Part shown: one piece after another, positions 38,868 through 48,297 of the stretch | Layout: every line of letters starts with the position of its first letter | Position numbering within the stretch: position 1 is the stretch's first letter | From: Gilliamella sp. N-G2 | Lineage (GTDB): Bacteria; Pseudomonadota; Gammaproteobacteria; Enterobacterales; Orbaceae | Length of the DNA: 64,000 nucleotides | Direction: 5' to 3' | NCBI RefSeq assembly: GCF_002142215.1 | Contig: NZ_NAST01000010.1 | Span: 28,082 to 92,081, forward strand | Translations under genes and position numbers: made by a program | The notes under the pieces: generated by a model | Databases searched by the model: none | Told to the model about the DNA's origin: nothing | Seen by the model: only the letters and a program-made list of their open reading frames with translations

Positions 38868-39566
38868 TTATCTTCGATCAGCAAATATGCGCAGTAACAT
38901 TATAAATAAATTGATAAAGTCAAGATAGAGTGTTAATGCACCTAATATTACATAACGCCTAAACATATTTTGATCATCTTGCGATAAGTTGAGTCCCAGT
39001 TGTTTAAGCTTTTGCGTATCATAAGCAGTTAATCCGGCAAAAACGAATACGCCAATATAGGTTACCGTCCACATTAAAGGTTCGCTTTGCAAAAATAGAT
39101 TAACTAGAGAGGCTATAACTATACCAATTAATCCCATGAATAAAAAGCTACCAAAACCAGATAAATCTCGTTTAGTCGTATAACCATAAAATGCTAACGC
39201 ACTAAACATTCCAGCGGTAATAAAAAAGACACTGGCAATTGAAGATGACGTATAATAAATAAAATATATAGAAAAAGTACAACCATTTATTACTGAATAA
39301 AGCATAAATAAAGTTGTTGCTGCAGCACCAGACAAACGATTAATCATTCCTGAAATAACAAATACCAATCCGATTTCAGCAATTAAAAGTACCCACATTA
39401 CTCGTGATAATAAAATGAGAAACTCATAACTAGTTGATGCGAACCAAGCAACAAAAGCAGTTAAAAGTAAACCAACAGCCATCCAACCATACACTTGACT
39501 CATGTATGTTTGTATACGGCTATTAGCTCGTTCTATAATTGAACCATTAGGAGTATAACTTGACAT
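38868..39566 (-). CDS. ybhL: BAX-inhibitor-1 family membrane protein YbhL
   Basis: The 232-residue protein has seven membrane segments and the BI-1 features LQTYMSQVYGWM-like start, GYTTKRDLSGFGSFLFM, LFLQSEPLMWTVTYIGVFVFAGLTAYDTQKLK and LYLDFINLFIMLLRIF. It closely matches E. coli YbhL, which also sits next to moaE. BI-1 proteins are calcium/proton-responsive channels, but the role in bacteria is not established. The ATG at 39566 (MSSYTPN) follows AGAGGAAAG; the frame opens ten codons earlier without such a site. Confidence 0.9.
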   Translation of the reverse strand: MSSYTPNGSIIERANSRIQTYMSQVYGWMAVGLLLTAFVAWFASTSYEFLILLSRVMWVLLIAEIGLVFVISGMINRLSGAAATTLFMLYSVINGCTFSIYFIYYTSSSIASVFFITAGMFSALAFYGYTTKRDLSGFGSFLFMGLIGIVIASLVNLFLQSEPLMWTVTYIGVFVFAGLTAYDTQKLKQLGLNLSQDDQNMFRRYVILGALTLYLDFINLFIMLLRIFADRR

Positions 39567-39619
39567 CTCTTTCCTCTCATAAAAATAACATAACAACCTT
39601 ATTATATATTAAATATGGA

Positions 39620-40063
39620 TTAATACCATTTCTTCAAGGCATTTACATCAGACTGCTTAGCCTCTACCCAATTTTCACCACTAGTAGTTTGTTCTTTCTT
39701 CCAAAACGGTGCTTCATTTTTTAATACATCCATAATAAATTCAGTTGCGGCAAAAGCATCACTGCGATGTGCCGAACTAACACCAACAAAAACAATACTC
39801 TCATTAGCATTAATTTTGCCCACACGATGGGCTAATGCAACTCGATTAATTGACCATCTATCTCTGGCTTGATGAATAATGTTGCTGAACACTTTTTCCG
39901 TCATTTGAGGATAATGTTCCAATGTTAAACTAATCACTTGGTTTTCTAAACTACGTACTTTCCCAATAAAAGTGACTACTGCTCCATCTTGAGGTAACTC
40001 ATAGAGCCATGTTATTAATGAATTTATATCAATAGCTGATTGGTTAATTTCAATAATATTCAT
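39620..40063 (-). CDS. moaE: Molybdopterin synthase large subunit MoaE
   Basis: The 147-residue protein has DGAVVTFIGKVR, LTLEHYPQMTEK, ALAHRVGKI, FVGVSSAHRSDAF and APFWKKEQ with the catalytic Lys. MoaE and thiocarboxylated MoaD convert cyclic pyranopterin monophosphate into molybdopterin. The ATG at 40063 follows GGTGGG with suitable spacing; a GTG at 40075 overlapping moaD is less likely. It is the last gene of moaCDE. Confidence 0.95.
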   Translation of the reverse strand: MNIIEINQSAIDINSLITWLYELPQDGAVVTFIGKVRSLENQVISLTLEHYPQMTEKVFSNIIHQARDRWSINRVALAHRVGKINANESIVFVGVSSAHRSDAFAATEFIMDVLKNEAPFWKKEQTTSGENWVEAKQSDVNALKKWY

Positions 40064-40067
40064 ATTA

Positions 40068-40313
40068 TTACCCACCTGTTACTGGTGGAAAAAAAGCAAT
40101 TTCATCATTCTGTTGAATTATATGATGATAATCAACTAAAGTATGATTTACCGCACATAATACGGTTTTTTCTTTTAAAGCTAATGACCATTTGTCACCC
40201 CGTAAACTAAGCTGTTCTAAAAGTTGAGCTATTGAGATTTGATCTACCATTAATTCCAAAGATTCAACGCCTAACAACTCTCTAATTTGTGCAAAAAAAT
40301 AAATTTTATTCAT
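40068..40313 (-). CDS. moaD: Molybdopterin synthase sulfur carrier MoaD
   Basis: The 81-residue ubiquitin-like protein ends in the required Gly-Gly (PPVTGG), which is activated as a thiocarboxylate and donates sulfur to the pterin. FAQIRELLGVESL, LLEQL and NDEIAFFPPV are typical. It lies between moaC and moaE with gaps of only a few bases. Confidence 0.94.
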   Translation of the reverse strand: MNKIYFFAQIRELLGVESLELMVDQISIAQLLEQLSLRGDKWSLALKEKTVLCAVNHTLVDYHHIIQQNDEIAFFPPVTGG

Positions 40314-40320
40314 ACTTTTA

Positions 40321-40809
40321 TTATTCTATTTTGTTTAAATTATATTCGCCTGATTTACCACCAACTTTATTTAATAATTTAACTTGATTGATAATCATAT
40401 CTTTCTGACTAGCTTTACACATATCATATATAGTTAATGCAGCGACAGAAGCAGCAACTAATGCTTCCATTTCCACACCTGTTTGACCTGTTACCTTACA
40501 GATTGATTCAATTCTTACACTATGATTTTCAAATAAAGTTTCAATATTAACCTCTATTTTACTCAGAAGTAATGGATGACAAAGTGGTATTAACTCCCAA
40601 GTCCGTTTCGCAGCTTGAATTCCTGCAATTCGAGCTGTCGCAAACACATCACCTTTATGATGTTTTCCTTCAATAATCATATTAAATGTTTCTGCATTCA
40701 TTAATACTATTGATTCTGCCCTAGCCTCTCGATGGGTTATCTGTTTTTCTGAAACATCCACCATATGAGCATCACCACGTTGATTAATATGTGAAAATGA
40801 CGCTGACAT
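40321..40809 (-). CDS. moaC: Cyclic pyranopterin monophosphate synthase MoaC
   Basis: The 162-residue protein matches Moa[44 protein letters not shown] with the active-site region, [27 protein letters not shown] and GGKSGEY. It makes cPMP from the MoaA product. It is first in a three-gene operon; moaA and moaB are not here. A ribosome binding site AAGGA precedes the ATG, and a near-consensus promoter and a perfect inverted repeat lie upstream. Confidence 0.96.
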   Translation of the reverse strand: MSASFSHINQRGDAHMVDVSEKQITHREARAESIVLMNAETFNMIIEGKHHKGDVFATARIAGIQAAKRTWELIPLCHPLLLSKIEVNIETLFENHSVRIESICKVTGQTGVEMEALVAASVAALTIYDMCKASQKDMIINQVKLLNKVGGKSGEYNLNKIE

Positions 40810-40827
40810 TTTTAAACATCCTTAAAC

Positions 40828-40856
40828 ATTATATTTTAATTTGTCACTCAAGATAA
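40828..40856 (-). promoter_or_regulatory. moaC promoter
   Basis: On the minus strand TATAAT (complement of 40828-40833) and TTATCT (complement of 40851-40856) are 17 bases apart. The -35 is poor, which suits activator dependence. Confidence 0.5.
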
Positions 40857-40865
40857 CAAATTTTG

Positions 40866-40894
40866 TTTATGTATACTACTAGCGTATACATAAA
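40866..40894. promoter_or_regulatory. Perfect inverted repeat upstream of moaCDE (candidate operator)
   Basis: TTTATGTATAC (40866-40876) and GTATACATAAA (40884-40894) are exact reverse complements with a seven-base spacer. The centre lies about 59 bases upstream of the predicted moaC start of transcription, a usual place for an activator. In E. coli the molybdate regulator ModE activates moa transcription from an upstream site, so a ModE-like role is possible, but the half-site does not clearly match its consensus. Confidence 0.45.
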
Positions 40895-41001
40895 GTTTTG
40901 GATATTTAATTTTGAAATAATTAATTAATCTGCGTAATTTTTGCGAGTTAAATAAAATCTGCGTACAATAGCAATTTTTATAACTGTAATAGTGATTGTT
41001 A

Positions 41002-43170
41002 ATGCTGATTGCCCATGTAGCCTTACCAGTACCTCTCTATCAACTGTTTGATTATACACTTACTACGCCAGCTGGAATTGGTATGCGGGTTAAAGTGCCA
41101 TTTGGTAAACGAGAAATGATTGGAATCATCGTTAAGATTGATCAGCAAACAACTTTTGATATCGAAAATTTAAAACCTATTATAGAAATTATTGATACAA
41201 AAAACCTCTTTCCTCAACCAGTCTGGCAATTATTAAATTGGGCAACCAGTTATTATCACTTCCCAATTGGTGAAGTAATATTTCATGCTATGCCGATCCT
41301 GTTAAGGCAAGGTCGCCCAGCCATCAAAGATGGCATAAAATATTGGCAATTAACACCGAAAGGGCAACAAATTGATTTAAACCTACTATCACGAACACCA
41401 AAACAGAAATTATTAATATCTTCACTCAGAAACAACTGTTTGAATGAAAGTGAATTTAGTTCTAATATCTATCAAGAATTACAGAAAAAACAGCTTATTG
41501 AGCTTGTTTATCGTCAACCTGATAAAATTTGTTGGCATACAAATTATTCAACCAACAAAACACCGTTCCAATTAAATCACGAACAATTAAATGCAATCAC
41601 AACTATTAATAAACAAAACAAACAATTTGGTGTATTTTTGCTCGATGGTATAACAGGTTCTGGTAAAACGGAAGTTTATCTAAATATCATTTCTGATGTT
41701 TTAGCGCAAGGGAAACAAGCTTTAGTATTAGTACCTGAAATTGGTTTAACTCCACAAACTATCAAACGTTTTAAACAACGTTTTAATGCACCAACTGATA
41801 TTTTACATTCAGGCCTTACTGATAAGGAACGTTTTGAAGTTTGGTTAAGAAGTAAAACTGGTGACAATGCTATCGTCGTAGGTACACGATCAGCACTTTT
41901 TACTCCATTTCAAGATTTAGGTATCATTATTATTGATGAAGAACATGATAGTTCCTACAAACAACAAGAAGGCTGGCGTTACAATGCCAGAGATTTAGCA
42001 ATTATCCGAGCTAAAATTGAAAATATACCTATAGTTTTAGGTTCGGCGACCCCTTCTCTTGAAACCATTAATAATGCCCAAAGCCATAAGTATCAGCAAA
42101 TTGAGCTTACACAACGGGCTGGCAATGCCAGATTAGCTAAACAATCTATTTTAGATATTCGTGGCATGGTTCTGGCTTCTGGACTTTCCCAGCCATTAAT
42201 TGCCCAGATAAAAGAACATTTAAATAATAATAATCAAGTTATGTTGTTTCTTAATCGTAGGGGATTTGCGCCATTAATCATTTGTCATGATTGCGGTTGG
42301 ATTGCCGAGTGTCCACGTTGTGATCGACCTTATACCTTTCATAAAAAACAAAATAGACTAATTTGTCATTATTGTGATACACCTAGAGACATTCCCCAAC
42401 AATGTCCTAAATGTGGTTCAACACAATTATTACCTATTGGATTTGGAACAGAACAACTAGAAAAACAACTCAATATATTATTTCCGAATATAAAAATCAC
42501 TCGTATTGATCGCGATACAATAACCAAAAAAGAGGCATTAAACACTTATTTACATGACATCCAAAAAGGCGGTGCTCATATTTTAGTTGGTACGCAAATT
42601 CTGGCTAAAGGACATCATTTTCCCGATGTTACATTAGTTGGAATAGTGGATGTTGATGGAGCTCTATTTTCAAGTGATTTTAGGGCCACAGAAAGATTTG
42701 CTCAAATATATACTCAGGTGTCAGGACGTGCAGGTCGGGAAACAAAAGCTGGTGAAGTTATTCTACAAACCTATCATCCAGAACACCCATTATTGAATAT
42801 ATTACTAACTGAAGGTTATCAAGCATTTGCCAAACAAACCTTACAAGAACGCAAGCAAACATTATTACCTCCATTTAGCTATCAAGTATTAATTCGTGCT
42901 GCTGATCGTAATAACCAGCAAGCACCAAAATTTTTACAACATATTCATGATTGGTTAAAAGCAAATTATGATCAAAATTTATGGCAACTTGGCCCTATGC
43001 CTGCAAGCCAGCCGAAAAAAGCGGGCTATAATCGTTGGCAACTACTCTTGCAACATAGTAACCGACAATTATTACAGCAAATATTAGATAATCTTCTTAT
43101 GACCATTACGCAGTGGAATGATGCATCAAAAGTAAGATGGAGTATTGATGTTGATCCGATTGATAATTAA
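41002..43170 (+). CDS. priA: Primosomal protein N' (replication restart helicase PriA)
   Basis: The 722-residue helicase matches E. coli PriA. It has the DNA-binding domain (IAHVALPVPLYQLFDY, LRQGRPA), Walker A GITGSGKTEVYL, DEEHDSSYKQQEGWRYNARDL (DEAH), zinc-binding cysteines in CHDCGWIAECPRCD and CHYCDTPRDIPQQCPKCGS, and GTQILAKGHHFPDVTLV. PriA reloads DnaB at stalled forks. The ATG at 41002 aligns with E. coli; the frame opens two codons earlier at TTG. Confidence 0.97.
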   Translation: MLIAHVALPVPLYQLFDYTLTTPAGIGMRVKVPFGKREMIGIIVKIDQQTTFDIENLKPIIEIIDTKNLFPQPVWQLLNWATSYYHFPIGEVIFHAMPILLRQGRPAIKDGIKYWQLTPKGQQIDLNLLSRTPKQKLLISSLRNNCLNESEFSSNIYQELQKKQLIELVYRQPDKICWHTNYSTNKTPFQLNHEQLNAITTINKQNKQFGVFLLDGITGSGKTEVYLNIISDVLAQGKQALVLVPEIGLTPQTIKRFKQRFNAPTDILHSGLTDKERFEVWLRSKTGDNAIVVGTRSALFTPFQDLGIIIIDEEHDSSYKQQEGWRYNARDLAIIRAKIENIPIVLGSATPSLETINNAQSHKYQQIELTQRAGNARLAKQSILDIRGMVLASGLSQPLIAQIKEHLNNNNQVMLFLNRRGFAPLIICHDCGWIAECPRCDRPYTFHKKQNRLICHYCDTPRDIPQQCPKCGSTQLLPIGFGTEQLEKQLNILFPNIKITRIDRDTITKKEALNTYLHDIQKGGAHILVGTQILAKGHHFPDVTLVGIVDVDGALFSSDFRATERFAQIYTQVSGRAGRETKAGEVILQTYHPEHPLLNILLTEGYQAFAKQTLQERKQTLLPPFSYQVLIRAADRNNQQAPKFLQHIHDWLKANYDQNLWQLGPMPASQPKKAGYNRWQLLLQHSNRQLLQQILDNLLMTITQWNDASKVRWSIDVDPIDN

Positions 43171-43176
43171 AGATCT

Positions 43177-43201
43177 CTTCCAACAGGTGAACTGTTGGAA
43201 G
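43177..43201. terminator. Hairpin between priA and the ComEA-like gene
   Basis: CTTCCAACAG (43177-43186) and CTGTTGGAAG (43192-43201) form a perfect 10-bp stem with a GTGAA loop between convergent genes. Neither side has a good T-run, so it is at best a weak intrinsic terminator. Confidence 0.45.
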
Positions 43202-43210
43202 ATAATAAAA

Positions 43211-43516
43211 TTATAATGTAATTCTTCCTATATTCTTATCCAGTGTTGCTTGACCGATACCTGAAACTTCTTTTAACTGATCTATAGAAATAAAAGGACC
43301 GAATTTTTCTCGATATTCAATAATATTCTGAGCCTTACTCATACCAATACCAATTAAGCCTTTAACTAACTCTTCAGCTGTTGCGGTATTGATATTAACT
43401 TGAACAACTTGTTTTTGTATCTGTATGGTAGAGGTTTCTGATTTTGATTCAGCAAAACTGAAAGTTGAAAAAAAGAAGCTTGAAAATAAAAAACATAATA
43501 TTGTAAAAATTTTCAT
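43211..43516 (-). CDS. ComEA-family helix-hairpin-helix DNA-binding protein (YbaV-like)
   Basis: The 101-residue protein has a signal peptide (cleavage near FAESK) and a C-terminal pair of helix-hairpin-helix motifs: VNINTATAEELVKGLIGIGMSKAQNIIEYR and LKEVSGIGQATLDKN. It is like E. coli YbaV and the periplasmic DNA receptor ComEA, which pulls incoming DNA across the outer membrane during transformation. Its place after ppiD is the same as ybaV in E. coli. The ATG at 43516 follows GGAG. Confidence 0.85.
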   Translation of the reverse strand: MKIFTILCFLFSSFFFSTFSFAESKSETSTIQIQKQVVQVNINTATAEELVKGLIGIGMSKAQNIIEYREKFGPFISIDQLKEVSGIGQATLDKNIGRITL

Positions 43517-43609
43517 TTGATTAACTCCAAAATAATTATGCAACTAAACTTGCAAGTTAACTATCTCACTACGTTAATAAAATGAATTTTACTTATAATA
43601 GAAATGCGA

Positions 43610-43629
43610 AAAGCCACTTAAGTGGCTTT
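43610..43629 (-). terminator. Terminator of ppiD
   Basis: AAAGCCACTT and AAGTGGCTTT form a 20-base perfect palindrome; on the minus strand the stem runs into TTTTCGC. It separates ppiD from the ComEA-like gene. Confidence 0.7.
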
Positions 43630-43668
43630 ACTTTAATTACAGCGAATATAAATTTATTTCGATCTCAA

Positions 43669-45552
43669 TCACATATTTGCATCTGGCATTATTTCAATTT
43701 TTGATTTAGAACGGATATCATCACTAAAATAATAATAAGTGTTATTAATAATTAATGGCAGTAATTCTGACGAAATATCTTTATATTCAGTTGGTGTATT
43801 TACTTTTGTCAGTGCAACAATATAAGCAGTATTGTTTTCTAAAAATTTAGCACCATAAGATGTAGATCTTGTTCCTTTTATAGGTTGTTCTAAATCGAAC
43901 ACCATATCAATAACTTCTTTATCTAAGTTAGTAGTATTTCTTTTTAACTCGTATCGTTGACTGAAATTTATTTTATCCGAATCATCAGTAGTTTTTAATT
44001 GAGTTAATAAGTTATCAATCGTTGCTTTAAAACGATTATCAGCTATATCCCTAGATAGTTTCTTATTAATTGTTTCTTTTACTTCATCGAATGGAGCTAT
44101 TCCTTCAGGACGGTAATCAATAACTTGAATGACAAAATCATAACTACCATAATTTCTCTCAATTGGTATCATTTCTGATATTTTATGAGTCAATTGTCCA
44201 TCAGCTATCATTTCCTCACTAAAAACTAGATCACTGATTTCTGGATTATACATAATTGTATATGGGTCTTTGTAGGTCGTCCAATCAGTTGTTCTTAACT
44301 CAAGACCAGTATTTTCCGCTAGTTCATCAACAGAAGTAGGAGATTTAGTTAATGCAATTTTAATTTTTTCCTCTACTGCATTAAAACCTTCTTGTATTTT
44401 TTGTTTAATCAACTCATTTTCAATTTGAATTTTAACATAATTATAATCCATAATTTTTGCAGGTTGCTTATCATCTAACTTAACTATTAAAAATCCACCA
44501 TCGATTGGAATAGGTGAAGAAATTTGGTTAACTTTTTTCAATTTAGCATTTTTTAAAAAATCAGGTAAGGAATCATCATCAGCAAACCAACCTAATGAAC
44601 CATTATTACCATAATTATTTAAAGAAATATCTGTACTTGAATTAAGATTTTTTGCTATATCACTGAAACTAATACCAGAAGATAATTCTTTGATAATTTT
44701 AATAGCTTGTGGTTTATCTGCGACAAAGATCACACTAAAAGCCTTTTTTGGTGGGTAAGAATATTTAGTTATATTTTTTTCATATTCCTTCTTGATTTCA
44801 TCTTCATTAACCTTAATAGATTTAATAGATTCAGCAATAGTATCTCTAGAATTAAAAATATATTTTAACTTAACTCTTTCTTTTCTAAAGAATTCTTTCT
44901 TATGTTCATCATAATACTTTTTCTCATCTTCTTCTGTAATATTAATATCATTCATATCATCAATTGAAGAATCTATTAAAGTAGCATAAATATCTCTAGT
45001 CTGATTTTCTAGTAATGCAATTTCGGAATCAGAGGGTAATACAAAACTGGTTTGGATTAATGCATCTATAACTTGTTGCTGTTGTAAAGCGGTTCTTATT
45101 ATTTCTGCATAGCTATCAGGTGTATAGCCATTTTCAGCTAATAGTTTTAAATATTTATCGTTATCAAACTTGCCATTTGTAAAAAAAGATTTTTGTTGTT
45201 TGATATAATTTTTTACAAGTTCGTTACTTATAGTAGCATGAATATTGTCCGAAAATTTATACGCTAAATAATTATCAATCTGCTGAGCTAAAATATTTCG
45301 ACGAATCATTTTAGTAAAAGATGGATCTCCAATCGAATTTGTTGTTTCATGCTGAACTTTTGCTTCAAAAGCTGCACGACTAATACCTTCACCATCAACT
45401 TTAGCGATATACAATTTCTCATCATTGGAAGTATTACTGCTACCACCAAATCCTAAAAAACCTACACCAGTAAAAATAAAACATAAAATAATAATTGCAA
45501 AGATTATTTTCACAACAAGACTGTTTGCTGCTTTTCTAATTGTTTCCATCAT
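43669..45552 (-). CDS. ppiD: Membrane-anchored periplasmic chaperone PpiD
   Basis: The 627-residue protein starts METIRKAANSLVVKIIFAIIILCFIFTGV, one N-terminal membrane anchor, followed by a SurA-like chaperone domain and a parvulin domain (about 255-360: FSVIFVADKPQA, GSLGWFADD, GGFLIVKLDD). PpiD works near the SecYEG exit on newly exported proteins. The parvulin domain lacks clear active-site residues in E. coli, and here it is also divergent. The ATG at 45552 aligns with E. coli; an adjacent ATG at 45549 is also possible. hupB, found between lon and ppiD in E. coli, is missing. Confidence 0.93.
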   Translation of the reverse strand: MMETIRKAANSLVVKIIFAIIILCFIFTGVGFLGFGGSSNTSNDEKLYIAKVDGEGISRAAFEAKVQHETTNSIGDPSFTKMIRRNILAQQIDNYLAYKFSDNIHATISNELVKNYIKQQKSFFTNGKFDNDKYLKLLAENGYTPDSYAEIIRTALQQQQVIDALIQTSFVLPSDSEIALLENQTRDIYATLIDSSIDDMNDINITEEDEKKYYDEHKKEFFRKERVKLKYIFNSRDTIAESIKSIKVNEDEIKKEYEKNITKYSYPPKKAFSVIFVADKPQAIKIIKELSSGISFSDIAKNLNSSTDISLNNYGNNGSLGWFADDDSLPDFLKNAKLKKVNQISSPIPIDGGFLIVKLDDKQPAKIMDYNYVKIQIENELIKQKIQEGFNAVEEKIKIALTKSPTSVDELAENTGLELRTTDWTTYKDPYTIMYNPEISDLVFSEEMIADGQLTHKISEMIPIERNYGSYDFVIQVIDYRPEGIAPFDEVKETINKKLSRDIADNRFKATIDNLLTQLKTTDDSDKINFSQRYELKRNTTNLDKEVIDMVFDLEQPIKGTRSTSYGAKFLENNTAYIVALTKVNTPTEYKDISSELLPLIINNTYYYFSDDIRSKSKIEIMPDANM

Positions 45553-45640
45553 AGCTTGCCATTCTCCACACACCTAAATTTGAATTTCGCAAGTATAGCA
45601 TATTTGCTAAAATTGGCTATTATCTAATTGAAAGTCGATA

Positions 45641-45668
45641 AAAAAAAACCAACACAAGGTTGGCTTTT
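45641..45668 (-). terminator. Terminator of lon
   Basis: CCAAC (45649-45653) and GTTGG (45659-45663) pair; on the minus strand the stem is followed by eight T. It lies 14 bases after the lon stop. Confidence 0.75.
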
Positions 45669-45681
45669 TGAGTTGTCTAAT

Positions 45682-48117
45682 TTAGTTCAATCGAGCTGAA
45701 ACATTAACTTCATTTTTAATTTTTTTAAGCCCTTTTTTAACCGGTTGCCTTATTTTTACATTTTTCTTAATTGGCTCAATACCAAATGGATTATTTTGCA
45801 ATGCAATAGTCAATACATCATCAATCCATTTAACAGGTTTAATATCAATTTCAGATTTAACATTATCAGGAATTTCTTCTAGATCTTTAACATTATCAAT
45901 AGGAATTATAGCAGTTTTAATTCCACCTCTATGAGCTGCCAATAATTTCTCTTTTAACCCACCTATTGGTAATACTTCGCCTCGTAAAGTGATTTCACCT
46001 GTCATCGCAACATCAGAACGTACAGGATTACCAGTTAATGTCGATACCAATGAAATGCACATGGCAATCCCCGCACTTGGACCATCTTTTGGTGTGGCTC
46101 CATCAGGAACATGTACATGTATATCTCGTTTTTCATAAAAATCGTTATTAATGCCCAATTTTTCGGCACGTGAACGAACAACTGTAAGAGCGGTTTGAAT
46201 GGATTCTTGCATGACATCACCAAGCGAACCAGTGTAAATCAATTTGCCTTTGCCAACAACACTCATTGATTCAATAGTCAGTAGATCACCACCAACTTCT
46301 GTCCATGCCAGACCATTAACTTGACCGATCCGATTTTCACTCTCTGATTTACCATAATCAAAACGTTTTACACCCAAATAATCTTTTAGATTATCTTGAC
46401 TTACACTTACTTTACGCAAACGTTTATTTAAAGCAAGCTGTTTAACAATTTTACGGCAAATTTTAGCAATTTCTCTTTCTAAGCTTCGTACTCCTGCTTC
46501 ACGAGTGTAATAACGAATGATGCCAAGGATAGCTGATTCATGAATCTCGATTTCATTTGCTTTTAAACCATTATTAATGATCTGTTTAGAGATTAAATGC
46601 TGTTTAGCAATATTTAATTTTTCGTCTTCGGTATAACCTGAAAGCCGGATCACTTCCATTCTATCAAGTAATGGTGCAGGAATATTCATTGAATTAGCAG
46701 TAGCAACAAACATTACATCAGATAGATCATAATCAACTTCTAAGTAATGATCACTAAATGCGTTATTCTGTTCAGGATCAAGAACCTCCAGTAATGCCGA
46801 TGCAGGATCACCACGCATATCAGAAGCCATTTTATCAATTTCATCTAATAAAAATAGTGGATTTTTAACACCAACTTTAACCATACGTTGAATTAATTTA
46901 CCCGGCATTGATCCAATGTAAGTTCTTCGATGTCCTCGTATTTCAGCTTCATCTCTAACGCCACCTAAAGCCATACGAACATATTGTCTTCCAGTAGCTT
47001 TGGCAATTGATTGACCTAAAGAGGTTTTACCTACTCCTGGAGGGCCCACTAAACATAAAATTGGACCTTTAACTTTATTAACTCGCCCCTGTACAGCCAA
47101 GTATTCTAAAATTCGGTCTTTTACCCGATTAAGCCCATAATGATCTTTATCTAAAACTTTTTGAGCATTATGGAGATCTTTTTTTACTTTACTGCGTTTA
47201 TTCCAAGGAACTTGTAGCATCCAGTCAATATATCCTCGAACGACAGTTGCTTCCGCTGACATAGCAGGCATCATTTTGAGTTTATTAAGCTCTGATAGTG
47301 TTTTTTCCATTGCCTCTTTTGGCATTTTTGCCTTAGTAATTTTTAAGTTTAACTCTTCAAATTCATCAGGCTTATTGTCTATGTCACCTAACTCTTTATG
47401 GATCGCTTTAATTTGCTCATTGAGATAATATTCTTTTTGCGCTTTTTCCATTTGTTGTTTAACACGTTGACGGATACTTTTTTCAACTTGTAACAAGTCA
47501 ATTTCAGATTCCATTAATGAAATAAGCAATTCAAAACGTTTTTCTAGATCAGCAGTCCCTAAAATTTCTTGTTTTTGTTCAACTTTTATAAATAAGGTAG
47601 CAGCAATTGAATCTGCTAATTGTGATGGTTCTTTAATTAGATGAATTGAATCAACTACTTCTTGGGTGACTTTTTTATTAAGCTTGGCATAATCATCAAA
47701 GTTAGATAACAAAACTCTAATCATTGCTTGACTAATATTATCATCCTTTTTAGATTCTTGTAATTGTTTGATGTTTGCAATTAAAAAATCATCTTCTTTT
47801 CTTTCAAGAATATCACCTACTTCAGCTCGCATAACACCTTCAACTAGAACTTTTACTGTTCCATCTGGTAGTTGAAGTAATTGTAAAATATTAGCTATAG
47901 TCCCGACTTCATACAAATCATCAACATTAGGTTCATCTTGCGAAGGATATTTTTGTGTTACAAGAAAAACTTGCTTATCCATCTCCATTGCACTTTCCAA
48001 ACAACGGATTGATTTATTACGACCAACAAAGAGAGGAATCACCATATGAGGAAATACAACCACATCACGTAATGGTAAAATAGGCATAATCATTTGTTTA
48101 GTTTGTTTTGTCTTCAT
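45682..48117 (-). CDS. lon: ATP-dependent protease Lon
   Basis: The 811-residue protease has the substrate-binding N-terminal domain (MPILPLRDVVVFPHMVIPLFVGR), Walker A GPPGVGKTSLG, Walker B FLLDEIDKM, and the Ser-Lys protease domain with PKDGPSAGIAM (Ser) and GGLKEKLLAAHRGGIK (Lys). It degrades misfolded proteins, short-lived regulators and some tmRNA-tagged peptides. The frame opens at 48231, but that start lies upstream of the heat-shock promoter; the ATG at 48117 follows AGAAGAG and gives an E. coli-like N terminus. It follows clpX, the conserved order. Confidence 0.97.
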   Translation of the reverse strand: MKTKQTKQMIMPILPLRDVVVFPHMVIPLFVGRNKSIRCLESAMEMDKQVFLVTQKYPSQDEPNVDDLYEVGTIANILQLLQLPDGTVKVLVEGVMRAEVGDILERKEDDFLIANIKQLQESKKDDNISQAMIRVLLSNFDDYAKLNKKVTQEVVDSIHLIKEPSQLADSIAATLFIKVEQKQEILGTADLEKRFELLISLMESEIDLLQVEKSIRQRVKQQMEKAQKEYYLNEQIKAIHKELGDIDNKPDEFEELNLKITKAKMPKEAMEKTLSELNKLKMMPAMSAEATVVRGYIDWMLQVPWNKRSKVKKDLHNAQKVLDKDHYGLNRVKDRILEYLAVQGRVNKVKGPILCLVGPPGVGKTSLGQSIAKATGRQYVRMALGGVRDEAEIRGHRRTYIGSMPGKLIQRMVKVGVKNPLFLLDEIDKMASDMRGDPASALLEVLDPEQNNAFSDHYLEVDYDLSDVMFVATANSMNIPAPLLDRMEVIRLSGYTEDEKLNIAKQHLISKQIINNGLKANEIEIHESAILGIIRYYTREAGVRSLEREIAKICRKIVKQLALNKRLRKVSVSQDNLKDYLGVKRFDYGKSESENRIGQVNGLAWTEVGGDLLTIESMSVVGKGKLIYTGSLGDVMQESIQTALTVVRSRAEKLGINNDFYEKRDIHVHVPDGATPKDGPSAGIAMCISLVSTLTGNPVRSDVAMTGEITLRGEVLPIGGLKEKLLAAHRGGIKTAIIPIDNVKDLEEIPDNVKSEIDIKPVKWIDDVLTIALQNNPFGIEPIKKNVKIRQPVKKGLKKIKNEVNVSARLN

Positions 48118-48156
48118 TTTATTCTCTTCTCTCGGTAGTACAAACTTATCTGTCTT

Positions 48157-48184
48157 ATATTGGGGCCATTTTAAGATATTCAAG
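48157..48184 (-). promoter_or_regulatory. Sigma32 heat-shock promoter of lon
   Basis: On the minus strand CTTGAAT (complement of 48178-48184) and CCCCAATAT (complement of 48157-48165) are 12 bases apart, matching the sigma32 pattern CTTGAAA - CCCCATnT. Transcription would start near 48150, about 33 bases before the preferred lon ATG. E. coli lon is also a sigma32 gene. Confidence 0.75.
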
Positions 48185-48297
48185 CTTATCCTTTGATGTT
48201 TTAATACAGTAAGTGCTCTTTCAAAGCACATCCGTATCTTAACGAGCTGAATATTAACTGCGATTTGTCTATTTATAAAGACATATTAGTTTACCTA

